Shown in pieces: positions 1 through 13,903 of a stretch of DNA of 64,000 nt; position 1 is the first letter of the stretch; each line of letters starts with the position of its first letter. A program made the translations under genes and the position numbers. The DNA is from Drosophila persimilis (taxonomy: Eukaryota; Arthropoda; Insecta; Diptera; Drosophilidae): the NCBI RefSeq assembly GCF_003286085.1, contig NW_020825312.1:2170001-2234000 (forward strand), given 5' to 3'. A model generated the notes under the pieces. The model saw only the letters and a program-made list of their open reading frames with translations, had not been told where the DNA came from and ran no database searches.

Positions 1-1635
1 TTTCTTATCGGATAACTCCAGAAAGTGACTGGCTATTACTTATACGAGTTGTACACGATTATACGAATGATGGGTTGTGACAATTACATTTTAGCTCAAT
101 ACCCAGCTCTGGCAAATCATAGAATAGCTTGGAAAAGGTGCAGAAATATTTTACTAGGTTCATCTCGTAATAGCGAATCTCAAGGGGATTTCATTATACG
201 GAAAATTCGTAGCATAGAATTCATTTTTTTAAGAATATAGCATTCAGTGTTTTATAAATAAATCCATATAGAAAACTTCCTTGTATGGAAGTTCGTAATA
301 GAAATGTTCGACTGATTGTCTTTCTGCAAATGAGGCTTCAAATCGCTTTGATCCTCACTTTAGTGTCTCCTCAAACCTCCATAGTTTGTCCTCGTTCCAT
401 GATCCCTTTCAAATTCTTCTCCAGCACTGCAGAAAATTATTTCGAATGTTCCCAATCTATTTATTAATTTCATAAATTCACATAACCTATACTTTTCGGC
501 TTATTAAATTCAACTTTTACACCGCTTAAGTTAAGCCCTTGCTATGAACTACATATTTCAATTATATCTTTTTTCATTACTATCAAAGTAAATCACTCCG
601 ACTTTAAACAAAATATTTGCTCCTATGCAAGTGCAGTCTTTTGCCAATAACTTCGATAAATTATATTTAAATGTTCTTTTATTTCGTTTCTTTTATTACA
701 TCAGAAAAAACAACGGCGAACTGAAATTATATATTTCTACGGCATTGAGAATGGGGTGCTCCCGAGTTGGCTATTTTTGGATATTTAATTTCCCCCTTTA
801 ACAATAAATTTAAGAACTTTAAGATTCTCTGTGGCTCTCTTTTTCTTTTGCTATTCTTTTAACTATGTTTTTTTTTTGTCTATATCGTTATCTCCATTTA
901 TCTTTTAGTATATATGTACCTACTACAAAATTTCGTGTAATCTCTGAACTTCTTCCGGCTCGATTAATTTTTAAAAGATGTTGGTTGTATATTTAGTAGG
1001 TAAGCGAATAGGTGGTTAAGTATTGTTTAACTTCCTACTACTACCCCGCCATTTTTAAATCCGAATTTTATTATTTTTGTATTAACAATAGAAATGTTAG
1101 CATAATCGGGGAGGGGGTTCCACAGACGGCCAAACCAACCGAATTTCAACTGAGTTTTATTTCTCATAAAAGTGTTACAGCTTTTGAAAGGTTATTAAAT
1201 TTATGATTTATCTGCATTAGCGTCATTTAAGATTTCACTTCTTTGTAATCCCTTTTTTTCCATTTAACGAAACCTCTTGTCAAATCTCTGGTATGACTGT
1301 CAGCTGGAAGGAAAATCCGGCCCCCTAGTGCCACATATTAATAGGCCTATTAAGATAGAAATAAAATGTTTATATAATAGTATCTTCGCAGCACATATAG
1401 TTAAAACTCAATATAAACATAATTAAATTTGATTTAAAGAAACCAATTGCACGAGTAAAGTATCAGCCAGAGTTTTGTAGGGCTGCCGTATCAGCGACCT
1501 TTTTTATGTCTACAGCCAGGGATGCCCGCTTCACACAAATGTCTGTCAGCCCCTGGTAGCTGTGTTTTTGTTTGTGTCGTGTTTTTTGTTATTGAAAAAT
1601 AAAAATTGCAATTAAAAGTGTATGCAGCACGTGAA
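1..1635. other. AT-rich 5' flank of the SOWAH gene
   Basis: I see no credible coding exon here: open frames are short (72 codons or fewer), AT-rich and without recognisable motifs. The part nearest 1636 should contain the 5' UTR and promoter of the SOWAH-family gene, but no clear TATA/Inr, DRE or Motif 1 element was found to place the start. The reading frame upstream of the chosen ATG is open to 1606 but contains no earlier ATG. Confidence 0.5.
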
Positions 1636-4600
1636 ATGGAACTACCGAAAGAGCTTTCCATTGCGGAGATACGCAACTACATGCTGGTGAACGAGTGCAA
1701 GGTGACAAACCACGCGTTGGTGAAGCATTTCAAGAAGTTTCTCACGCATCCACAAAGCCAAAGTGAGTCATTGGGCAAATACATAGAGTGTGTTGTGTGT
1801 TTCTATGACCTGTTGCATACCACATACAATGCGAGCGAGTTTCGGCAATTGCAATGCGTAATTATATTATAATTGCATTTCAGACGAGGCGCGCAGGCGA
1901 TTCAAGACATATGTGACGCTGCTGTCGACTATCAAGAACGAAAACAACCAAAAGTTTCTAATTCTGCGCAAGAAGTACCTAAATGAGTGCCCCACCGATG
2001 AGGCGGTGGAGCGTGCCGTGGCCGCCGCCAACAACGGCCCGGAACCCTCCAGTCCCGGCGGTGGCTCCATCACATTCGAGGGTGGCAGCCTCGCCTCCCC
2101 GATGCGGCAGCCACCGCCGTACAAGCCACCGCCCATGGTAACGTCGCCTTCTGCTGGCGTCGCCGTGCACAAGGTTCAGCAGGACAACTATCGGGAGTGC
2201 GTGGACGAGTTCACAGCGGCCATACAACGTATTGATCCAGCCCGTCTGGAGCGGCAGCCTGCCACCAAAACAGAGGAAGATGCTGCCACCAGCCAGGAGC
2301 AGCCCCCATCCGTCAGTGGATCCGTGTCGCGATCCAATTCCGTGGATGAGACCGGCAACAAGGAGAACATACCCAGATTCTCATTCTCGTCGGGCGCCTC
2401 CACAGACAGCTCGGCCGCTGAGAAAGTCTCCAGCAATGAGGCGGACACCGCAGAGAATCCCATGAGCGTGAAGGAGGCTACGCGCAAGTTCAACCGGATG
2501 GCATCCGAGGAAGAGGCCAAGATCATTTCGCCGCCAGCCAAGAAAAAGCCAGAGAAGGTGAGTAGCCAGAACCGGTTAAAGCGTATTAGCCCTCTTTTTC
2601 ATGCCGCTTGTGCAATGCGGGTGTGTGTCTGTGTGAGCCCTGCTTCTTTTATGGTCAACGGGAATGGGAATGAGAATGAGAATGGGAACGGGAATGAGAA
2701 CGGTGCTAAGTGCAGGCACATGCTTTGGGGCCGCACTGTTTATACAATTTGTTCCATTTCCTGTGAGAAACGCTTCGGATTCTGTGGAAAGCTTCACCTT
2801 CAAATGCGACGTTTTTTTGTTTTTTGTCCCCTGGCCTCTTTTGATTAATTATGTAGGAATCGTTTCATAATAGCTCCAGCTGCCGCTGCCGCTGCCGCTG
2901 CCACTGCCAGAATGTGCATGAATGCAAAACAAGAGCTTGGATTGGACCACTACAAATCAGAGGCAGATTAGATCTGGCCCTACTTATAGGGGGTCGGGTC
3001 GGGACGGGACGGGACCCGCCAAGCGTCTCGCAATTATTGCTCTCCCGTCCGTCAAAAGCTGGTGCGTCCCAGGCCTAGATGTGTGCCACCTCATGTGGAA
3101 CTGCTGGCTGGGGCTAGCACTGGGTCTGGTCTGGGGCCTTAGACTGCTCCCCAAACTGTCAGCCGTGTCAACAATTCTCAGAGCCATGTCACGAACTGCC
3201 ACCAGCACACTCGAATTGAATAAATCCATTAATTTTATTAGTGGACAATATAAATGTAAGTCTCTCACAAAAGTACATGCGCCTGCATCGTTCACTTTTT
3301 CTTTTTTTTCTTCTTTTTCTGCCTGTCGTCCGTCCGTCCGTCCGTCCGTGCGTCCGTGCGTCCCTCCCGACTATTGTCGCCGCGCGCGCATTCGGTCCCG
3401 ATGCTCGACATGTGTATATGCATGTTGTACAGACAGCACATGTACTCGAGTGTATTTAGTATTTAGTAACTTGCTCTTTGTCCATCATCAACTATCCACG
3501 ACGACACTTTTCGACACTGGCATTTTGGCATTTTGGCATTTGAGCAGCGGACAGGGGACAGTGGACAGCGCACTATGGTCCGAACGACCACTTTTGTTGG
3601 CCAAAATTAATAACTCCCGAACGGAACAAGATTTTTTCATTTAGTTTTTTTTATTGGATACATATAATCAATAAGAAATGGATTTAAGAAAAAAAATGGG
3701 TGTGGCACCGCCCCTTTTTTTAATAATGCATATTTAAATTTTTAGTTATAGTGAAAAAAAGTATTAAGCATATTTTATTTAAGAAAACGGCGTTGCACGA
3801 CTAAAAAAAATTTTGATTTAAATAAAAATAAAATCGTTTAAAGGTTTCCGTAAATTATTGCCGAAATCCTTGTCTAGAAGCAAGGTTAACGCCTCGTTAA
3901 GTGAGATATGTGCCGGCTTTCCGACTGGGTCCTGTACAGCCTTACGAACTTAGTTAGCATATTTGGACATAAAGATAAATGTATTATAACAAAGGCTTGT
4001 GGCCAATCCACATATTTTCGTTCAAACATCTTTGAATTTTACCGGCATTTGTTCCGGTATGTTGCCAAACAGTAACAAATTTTCATGCTGGTATCTTCAA
4101 AAGCTTTATTAATTTCATATGATATGTCGCCTTAAGATCCGTTTTCAAATAATTGATAATTTTACCCTTCTCTGAATTCCATTCGGCAAACAAATCTGCA
4201 TTTTCGAATTTGAGGTTATGCTCTATTAATGCAAATTCCAAGAATTGTGGTAAAAAGTGGCATTTCTAACTATATACATTTCAAAAAGAATTTATTAATC
4301 TACGACACAGAAAAGGTTTCAGGGTGGGACTAGGTAGGACTCACTTAGTACACCTTTTCAAAAATTAGTTTTCATTACAAGTTGGCACATGTTGAAGGCC
4401 TCACTTTAACCTTCAATTACGAAGACATCAGAACTACTAGATACAGTTAAAAACTCAAAACACGTAGTAAGAACCCGACAGATTAAGATTCATCAAAAAA
4501 ATTTAATCACGTCTTGGCGTTTTTCAATTTTTGAGATATCTAAAGTGGTTATTAATTTGCCACTTTTTCCCTTCACGTGCTTTACTATAAAAACAGTTGG

Positions 4601-7600
4601 GTTGCACAGCTGATTTTGCGAATGTGGCGCCATCTATGGAAATTTCTGGTACGCAGATTTAATGGTCGATCTTTTTCTAATGCAGAGCGATCAAAACCAG
4701 GTTTCAGTTTTGACTTTGAAAAATTAGGTTTTGGCCAACAAAAGTGGTCGTTCGGACCATAGTGCAGCGGGCTGCTGGGGCCGGCAAGCACTTTTATGGC
4801 CACCCCCAAAAAGCGTATTTGCCAACAAAAATGTACACAAAAATGTACATACACGTTCCCCTCCCCTCGCGCACGTACTCAGATCTGAAAATCGGTGTTC
4901 CCCGCTGTTTCACAAACGGATAAAACTAGAAATCTTTGGAAAGGGACCGAGAGGCGCTACTGCATGACGCGTGACACTTGTAAACGAACTGAACGCTTAC
5001 ATCCAGGGAAGATATGTAAATATTAACCTAATGATCGAGGAAAATAAGAACTAAACAGATTCGAACAATCGGGAACCTATACCACAATATATTTTATACG
5101 TAAGAGCCAGAATTGGTGTCTGTCCTTTTGGTTCGTAAAAGTGTATAGGAGGGGGGATCTCTCTATGAAGTTTGCTCGCACTTTTCATGAGACAGAGCGG
5201 AGAGAAGAACCTCTACCGTTTGTTATGTTCTAATGTTACTTTTTGCACTCCGTTTATCCTCCTTCCACCTAAAGACTTATTGTATTTGATTTTTTAAATA
5301 TTTTATCGGTTCTCTGTGTCTCTCGTTTCACACCAACACCACCTGTGTTGCTATCTCGCTTACCTCCACCACTGCACGAGGAAGAGAGTGTGAGTGATGG
5401 AGAGAGAGAGAGAGAATGAGTATGATCGTGGAATCGGTTGCGTAGCCACTCTAAATGGTGGCTTCAGTCTACATTCAGACTATAATAATAATCCGATCTG
5501 ATTGAGTGTTGGCGATCTGGTAGATATGATCATTCTCTACGATTCATGACTTCGTCTTGCATGCCCCTGATGACAGGAGTCTGGATATAAAGTTTGGTTG
5601 CTCTAGCTCTTATAGCTCCTGAGATCTGGGTGGAAGGACGAACAGACATGGCTATATCGACTCGGGTATTAACGCTTCCTTCGTGGTATATCCCTAAACT
5701 CTTCGAGTACTGGGCATAAAGAGATCTATTCATGAAAATCAATGACAAATACGAATACTCATTCCCGCATTTGGATTTTCCATGTGATGATTTGTTAAAT
5801 GAAATGAAATTCTTTTTAAATGTAGGCGGTATCTAACGAAAAGTTCCGACCACAAGTGGGACAAAAATCATACATATTGTATGTACCAGTATGTATATTT
5901 TCTCTCTAGATTTTCTCGCAGACCATTCAGAGTAAAACATAAAAAAATGCAGACAATCCCCTCCACTCGCACTATGGAGTCCATATACATACCTACTATA
6001 TTTGTACGCCTGATTTTCTAGCATGTTCATACGCAGATACCAATTTAGAAATACAAATAAATGCCTTGGAAATTTGTCAAGCGTTACGGGAACAGGAACA
6101 TAGTTTCTTAGTTAATTTTACAAGCTATAGAAGAGGAGAGAGGAGAGCAGTGGAGTGGAGAGATGGAGGAAGAACAATTGCGCAGAGTTGTCAAACAACT
6201 GTCAACCACTTAGACCTGTCAATCATGAAATTTAGAGTTGAAAAATAATATCCCTCGAGCATAAATCATCCGAATTGTCGGCAAAGACGAATGATATGCC
6301 ATCCCATCCCCCATCCCCCATTCTCCATTCTCCATCTGAAACATGCATAGAAGATGATGCTCTTGCAGCAGTGGATGTACATCAAAATGAGATTGTCAAC
6401 GGCACGTCAAATGCCATAAAATCCCACTAAAACATCGAGAAGAAGGCCTTAACTTAAGTGCCTATTTGTACAGGCGTTCTTCGGACATGGACAAGCCCAT
6501 GAGATACGCTCTGTATCCTCTGTATCTGTATCTCCAACAAAAGTATCACCAGTTGCAACTTTGATTTTCTCACGTATTTCTTGTTTCCGGACTTAAGAGT
6601 TGTCCCTAAATTTATGCACAGAAAACATACAAATACTCGTACAATATGAAATGTAAAAGTTATAATATATGTAACAGGCGGACTTTTGCAGTCCGATAGA
6701 AGGGAACGGAATGGTCTCCAGGTCATTATTTATTTGTAGTACTCCCCATCACGGAGGTGCAATAGTGGTAGAACTATTGAAGGGGGGGATGGATACTTTT
6801 GTAAGCGCCTACAACATGTTAACAAATTGATTCGCTAACAAGATTCCCATCATTCCATCTCTCGCATCTCTCTGTGGCGCCAACAGTCCTAAGGCAATTA
6901 TTCGAATTCAGTTGTAAGACAATATTGGGATAGGTTTGATGGATGTTCCCCGCCGTTCCCCTCGAAAAACGAAAACTAATCATCGCAGGGGAAAGGGCCA
7001 AAAGAAAGTGCCACCTCATGTTGGTCAGAATTTTGTGCTGGATCGGAGATCCACGATCGGAGAGGCGCCAAATGCCAGACCCCAGACCCCAGACGACAGG
7101 CACTGGGGAGCAAGTGGAGTACGAGAGTAGGGGTTTACGGGTGTACGGGAGTACGGGGGTACGGGAGTAGATCCATCAAAATCGACGCCCTGGCAGCGCT
7201 GATCAATTAAATTCGTTTCGATCGTTTTTAATTATCCCGATGATTTTGCATTTAATCCGCTCACTCAGCAAGCATTGATTAATTTATTTCCCAGCAAGCT
7301 GCTTTCAAACGGGGGCTTTTTTTCCAAAAAACAAAAAACTAATATTGATCGTAGACTATTTTAAACGAAGTTTGATTGATTGATGGAAGGTAGAAGATGG
7401 ACTGGCCTTAAAGAGATAGTTTGGCTTCAAATAAAAGGTCCCTTTTAGTTGAAAATCCTCCTCCCCCTTGAAGCAAAAGGCAACTATCAACAACAGCCCC
7501 AAACCCGAATGCAGCATCAAACAAACCACATTTATTCTTATTAAAATACCGGGGCTGGGCCGGGCAGGACAGGCACCTCAGTGGATACCAATATATCCCA

Positions 7601-9175
7601 ATATGCATATAAAACTTTCACATCCCAAACCCGAATCCGAGCCCGAATCCGAGTTCGAGTCCGAGTCCGAATCCCACCGACCCACATCAGGGCGGCACTG
7701 GCAAACCCTTTGGATGGAAACAAGTTGGTGAAACATGTTAACACAGCCAATAAGCAGCAATAGAAATTAGTTAGGCAAAGCTATTCTCATCACGGGCGGC
7801 GGTGGCACTGGTGGTGGTGGCGGTGGTGGCCTCGGTGGCCATCGGGCGGCCAGAAGACCACAAAGGACCCAATTAAAAATGTAAGGAAACAAACCAAAAG
7901 TTGTTATTGCTGTTAAACAACAACGAAACTGTGTCCCGAAGCGGTTAAATATACAACAGCAACAATTTCTACCCGTCGAGGACGTGGAGCGTCAATGGGG
8001 CAGAGTTGGAGTCGCCCCCGCAGCCGGGGAGTACGACATCATTCTGCTCGGAACGGACAGAGCTCCGTTTGGATGCGGGGATGGCGAACACGACCATTTT
8101 GTGGTCCTCGGGTCCGTCCCGGCTTTCAAGGGTGGCAGCCAAAGGTAAGATACGGAAGGCAAACGTAAACACAGGAGGAACATGCTTTGGTCATGGCCCA
8201 GAGCCAGAGCCAGAGTCAGTGGCAGTGGCAGTGGTATTGGCAGACCTGGGCACGGCAAGGGACAACAACGGGCCAGCATTGTGATATAATATCGGGGCAT
8301 AAAGGGACACAGGACATAAGAAAGCTGGCCAACAAACAAGCGATTGGGGAGAAATGAGAAAAATAGACAAGGGGACAACCAGAAGCAGGCACTGGCACTG
8401 GCATTGGAGCTGCAGCTGGAGCTGGTGGAGTTCCAGTTCGAGTCCGAGTTTCCCCATAAAAAAGGCAACATAAATATACCCTCCCATCCCCATGGGTGGG
8501 TGGGGACTCGGTTCGGTTTGGTTTGGTTTGGTTTGGTTCTTTTGTTTAGCATTGACATGGCCACTTTGCCAGGGGCTTTACGAGTACGAGTTCGAGGACG
8601 AGGACGAGGACGAATACGAGTTTTACCGTGTCGTTCTGTCGTTCGGCTGCTCGGGTGCGGGTGTGGGTGCGGGGTGCTCGGCATTTTGCAAATGGCGACC
8701 AACTGGCGTTACCTGCGCGAGGACTACGAACGGGTATGCGGGAGGCGGCAGGCGGCAGGCGGCATGTGGTATGCCCACGGGAACTACTATTCCGTGTGCG
8801 TTCGCGCACGACCCGTAATTGGAGAAACGTGGTCGGGTACGGCACGGTACGGGAGACTCTCCTGAAGTCAAGTGGCGTGCAAATACAGGCGCACGCGTTG
8901 CGGCATCCTTCGGCTAAATGCGGCATTCAAATGGTCTCTCCCCCTCCCCCCCTATTTATTATCTACTGTTACTGTACTGGCGCTTGGACGGGGGCGGGTG
9001 GATGTGGATTGTTTAGGTAAAATCCCGCGATGCGTATGATGCTCCTGCTCCTGCTTGGTCCTTGGTCCTTGTTTGCTTCGCGAACATAATGCGAATGGGA
9101 TAATTAGTTGCCGAAATGTGTTCCGCGGCTCGTAAATATGAGGGCACACATGTCGACTGTGTTGTCTTCCCCGCT

Positions 9176-9206
<31 letters not shown>

Positions 9207-12200
9207 GTGTTTTATCTGCCTCTGCAACCGCCCCCGTTGCAATAATTAGAGAGAGCTCATTACGAGTCAAGTAAATCACGGAACTCGAACAACAACCAAA
9301 AAAACGGAGAGGAATGGTGTGGAGGTGGGGGTTGGGTTGGGGGTGAACGGAAGGAGGAACAACTTTCGTTTGAGTTTCGAGATCCTCGAGCTCTATTTCA
9401 CTTAACAGAAGAAAGCAGAAACAGAAACAGAAACCCCATCTCGCACTTAGTGCCGCCGCCTCAAGGCGCGTGCCCTAATAAATAAAAATTATTACCTTCA
9501 TAATTATGGAAAGAACATCGGCAATGGGCGCCCGTCCCGGCCCTGCCCTGCCCGGCCCGGCCCTGCCCCGTCGTCGGATGCGTGAGCATAATTACCATCC
9601 AGCTTTTACACCCATGTCTGTAGCAGCAGCACCCCAACCCAACCCCAACCCTCGCAGGAACATCCCCATATGCAGATCCACACATCCATTGGATGCCACA
9701 CAAGAGTTTTTCGGCGGTGGGAGGGGAAACGGAACAGAACGGAACGGAACGGAACGTATGGGTGTGTAAATTAGAATCGTGTATTCCGAAAGACGGCGAC
9801 GACGACGACTGTGTGTCGAGTGTGTGTGTGTGTGTTGGCGTTAATGCTCTCAATGGGCTTTCTATGTTTTATTCCCGGTTCATGCCGATGTTTTTTTTCT
9901 GTTTTTCATTTTTTTTTCTGCTTTTCTCTGTTTTTACCACTTTGGTGTCTACGCCCCCAGAAACATGTATAATTAATTTATGCCTCCTCTGGTTCCCGTT
10001 TCACTGTTTCAGTATCTGTATCTGTATCTGTTTCGGTTTCTGTGTGTGTGTCTTTCAGCAATTAATTGAGGAGAAGGATTCGCCCGAAGTCACAATGGCG
10101 CATCCCAAGGCAAAGGAGTGGATTGTCTCGATGGCGAAGGCTAATTACCAAGAGCTGGCCAAGCTGGCCAGCGAGTACCCCGAGCTGGTGAAGCTGCAGG
10201 TGAGTGTGTCCCTAGCCAAGGACCATGCCCAAACAGGGCCACAGTGGGCCGGTCCCTGTGCTCTGCTCTAACAAATACGACAAGTACAAACTATTCATAA
10301 GCATTAATTACGACAAATTAAGCAGCGAACGCGTTGTTTTTTGCCATGTCGAACAACACTTAAAAATGCGAGGAAAATACTGAAAATACATATAATAGCG
10401 ACGACGCGACGACTGTCAGGCAAAAGCGGGCAACAGCGGGACAGGCGGGTGAAGCGGGCCAAGCGGGGGAAGCGGGCCAAGCGGGTATGGCATGGCATGG
10501 CCAGCCGGGGCGACAATTAATTGTGAAATATGTTTCCAACATTTTTAGCACTTGTAGCGCATGTTAAGAAGTGGGCGTGAGCGAACGCCACAGCGCGGGC
10601 ATAGATCTCGCCATAGATACAGATACATAATAGATATAGATACAGACGTAGACGTAGACGTAGACGCGGACGCGGACGTGGACCCAAACCGCCATTGGGC
10701 AGGCGGTGACGAATGACACGGCGGCTAAGTAGTTTGCGGAAAAGGATCTGCCAGGCAGACACACCATTTCCATTTATCACAGTGCTGTCTCTAACCATTT
10801 TATCCCTTAAATAAACCATTTTTAAGAATAAATAATGACCCAATAAACTGTCAGTGGGTCTTAAATGTGAATATTTGGATAATATCTGTGGAAACTTGCA
10901 GGCGTAAATTGACTAAAATTCTATGGTGTCCAAACTTGAATTAAATATAAAAATCTCCTTTAAAATGCTTAACACTAAATATTAAAATTTTTTTTTTTTG
11001 AGAGACTAACAACAAATATATACTTATATCTAATATTTACCTTCATACATATATATTATTTAATTAATCAAAATTAATTATTTAGAGTACGGCTTTATTG
11101 CTAGGTAGGGAGGTCCCTTCGCCGGATTCGTGTAGGGCTACTTTGCTTTCATCTTTAACAGATCCTACATTTAAGTCTTTATGAATATTGTCATTCCGTA
11201 TTTACCATGGTTCCTCAGTAAGAGTTCACAGTATCTTCAATTGAGTCCTCTGAATTCTTTCCATATTACTAGCCCTAAATAAAATTATATTCAGAAACTC
11301 TTTCTTTTATTCTCTTTTTCAGAAATGCAATTGCCTTTTTTTTTATTTAATAAAAATATATAGTAAATAATAATATTAAATCCATGCGCATTCCAAAGAC
11401 CTTCATGTGATTTTCGCTCCGAACCTTTTAGAGCAATTTCTTTATGATATTTCTTGCAGGCATAGTTTCCGCGTATTTCCCAAAAATACATAATTACAAT
11501 GGAAAAATGCCCCATTAAATGGTGATAAATACACTGATAAAGAAACTAGGTTTCTTCGCTTCCGATCGTCCCCTTTAAAATGGTGTTGCAACACCCACAA
11601 GTGGCGGGATCTCCATATTTACAGTCCATAGACCAGATACCTGGTCGTTTATCACTCATATTTATTGGTATGCTCATATTAATTTATGATATGTATGTGA
11701 CCCCACACTCCAACTGGAACAAAGCGGAAAAAAAAACAGAAGAAAATAAACGAGGAGCGATTCTCGAGGGGTCGCCCCAAATGAGACATAGAAAAATGAG
11801 TTACGCTCGCGACATCTTAAAATTCAGAGATTGCTGCGGAGCTGAGTACGGGGGGAAGGAGGGAGGGGGGAGGGGGAAGGGGAACCCACTGTGAGAACTC
11901 AATACATGCCACAGATTTCGCTGAATGAGGCAAAGGCCAGGGCAGGCCAGGCCACACCACACCACAGCACAGTCGCCTGCTCGCTCATGTTGCTGTGGTG
12001 TCTCTCAATTAGATGAAATTTTCGGTCATGCCCGGGGTATTTATGTCCCATATCCACTACTGTGGCAGAGGCTGATGCTGATGCTGATGCTGATACTGGG
12101 GCGTCGGCCTCGTCGTAAGATGATTTATGTCCACCGCAGACTAACATGGGCCCTACGTCTGCCGCGAAGGCGTGGTATATTATGTTTTTAAGCGAACTAA

Positions 12201-13870
12201 TTGCCGTACAAATGCACTGTTCCCGGAAATAATGAATTCCGCACGTTGTATGAGTGCGAATGCCACTGCGACTGCGAGTGCCAGTGCCAGTGCCAGTATC
12301 TGCTGCAAATCTGCAGAGCCATAAGTGCAATCAATTAATGAGCGTGCATCCCGCGGCCGCAGCCCCAGCCCCAGTCCCAGCCCCAGCCAGCGAGCCACCA
12401 AGAGTGTCAGCCCCCAGGCCGGGAGCTCATTTGCGGCGCTTCCAATTCCTTGAATCACTGAAATCGCAACGAGACGGAAATAGCCATAAATCAGTCCGCA
12501 ATTGCCGCTTAACCTAATGCCTCGGGTGTTCCATCGCGGGGTCCCAGCGAATTCTTTATGCGATCGTACCCCTTAGCATTGGCGTTGGAGAACGCCCAGG
12601 AAACTTTGCATTTTGCAAATGATTCGGGTCCGGTCCTGTGTAAAATATGAAATGTTCACACGCACATCTCAATGAAGATTTTTGACTGCCAACTGACTGG
12701 CTGACTGGTGGCTTATTATAGCTACTGTCCATACAGTTTTATACTTTTGAAATCAAACTAAGGAGCACTTCTACTTCATAGTGAGAGCTACATATCTATC
12801 GAGTCTGGTTTATACGGCGTAGCATTATACGGGCATTATACGGAAATGTGTTTCCTTCGCTACCCTGGAAACCCTTATCGGCGGGACTCGTGTCGAACAT
12901 AAATAGACCTGGACATGTATTTTGTTTTTGCATTCTCGGGACCGAGAAAGCACGTACCGTAGAGTAAAAGCTATCTATGAAGTTTGGCTTATAAAAAGCT
13001 CTTAAAATGATGGAATAAGTCGCCTAGAAACATACGAACATGCTGATCAGGAAATGTGTTTCCTTCGCTACCCTGGAAACCCTTATCGGCGGGACTCGTG
13101 TCGAGCATCAATAGACCTGGCCATGTATGTTGTTTTTGCATTCTCGGGACCGTTCAAAGAGCTATCTATGGAGTTTGGTTTATACAAAGCTCTTCAACTG
13201 ATGGCATAAATTGAAAATAAACCTCCGGACGGACGACTGTTCATGCTGATCCGGAAGGTGCTTCCTCCTGCCCACATATACATATTTATACGTACGTAGT
13301 GCTCCACGAGAAACCATATCGATATGCAGATAGTGGATGCCGCATGCACATGTCCAACATTTCTGTACGTACGGGAATCCATAGTCCCACCTATGGCAGA
13401 TGGGAGATCGGGGGAAACCCCAAATATGTATGTACATTTTCACCAGTCATCAGGCTACATGCGGCAAAAACAAAAACAAGAAATATTTTTAATTTGAATA
13501 AGTAATTCGTACAACAGGCAAATCAAAAAAGAAAAAAGAAAAGGAAAAACAAGTCGAAACAAATGCGAAACAAGGAAAATTCAATTTACCCGCATGTCAA
13601 GCCGAATTGCCGGCTAGGTCAAACACGTTGATGGATGGATGGATGGATGGATGGTTGGATGGTTGGTTGGGTGCATGGCTGACCGAATGGAAGGGAGACG
13701 CCATAACGATACCCAGAGACCGGAGACCAGAGACCACACCACACCAGACCAGACCAGACCAGACCAACACCGGCAACGTCGACAAGCTCAAATTGCAAAA
13801 CGGTGCAGCTTGTCTATTGGGGCGGGTCCCATCGCTGACCCAACCGGCCCCCAGAGCCGTTGAAACAATA

Positions 13871-13903
<33 letters not shown>

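Larger units (their letters stand above)
2558..10058 (+). other. 7.5-kb intron of the SOWAH-family gene
   Basis: The donor AAG/GTGAGT lies at 2558 and the acceptor TCTTTCAG ends at 10058. The intron holds the Transib-like TIR element, an INE-1-like copy and many short tandem repeats, for example GTCC units near 3328-3360, ACGGGNGT units at 7135-7170, GTTTG units near 8515-8537 and a CA run at 9176-9203. Long open frames on both strands (up to 236 codons at 7992-8702) have repeat-derived composition and no domain signature, so I read no nested gene. Confidence 0.75.

Noticed and set aside
1913..2848. 311-codon frame as a free-standing gene
   Set aside because: Its first part is exon 2 of the SOWAH-family gene; past the GTGAGT at 2558 it runs into intron repeats (NGNENENGNG).
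4585..4854. 89-codon minus-strand frame over the right end of the TIR element
   Set aside because: It crosses the element boundary at 4763 into flanking DNA and shows no transposase motif.
7992..8702. 236-codon open frame on the minus strand
   Set aside because: Built from Pro/His/Arg/Thr and Leu/Ala repeats that mirror simple repeats on the plus strand; no start context, domain or splice support; similar frames occur in other phases.
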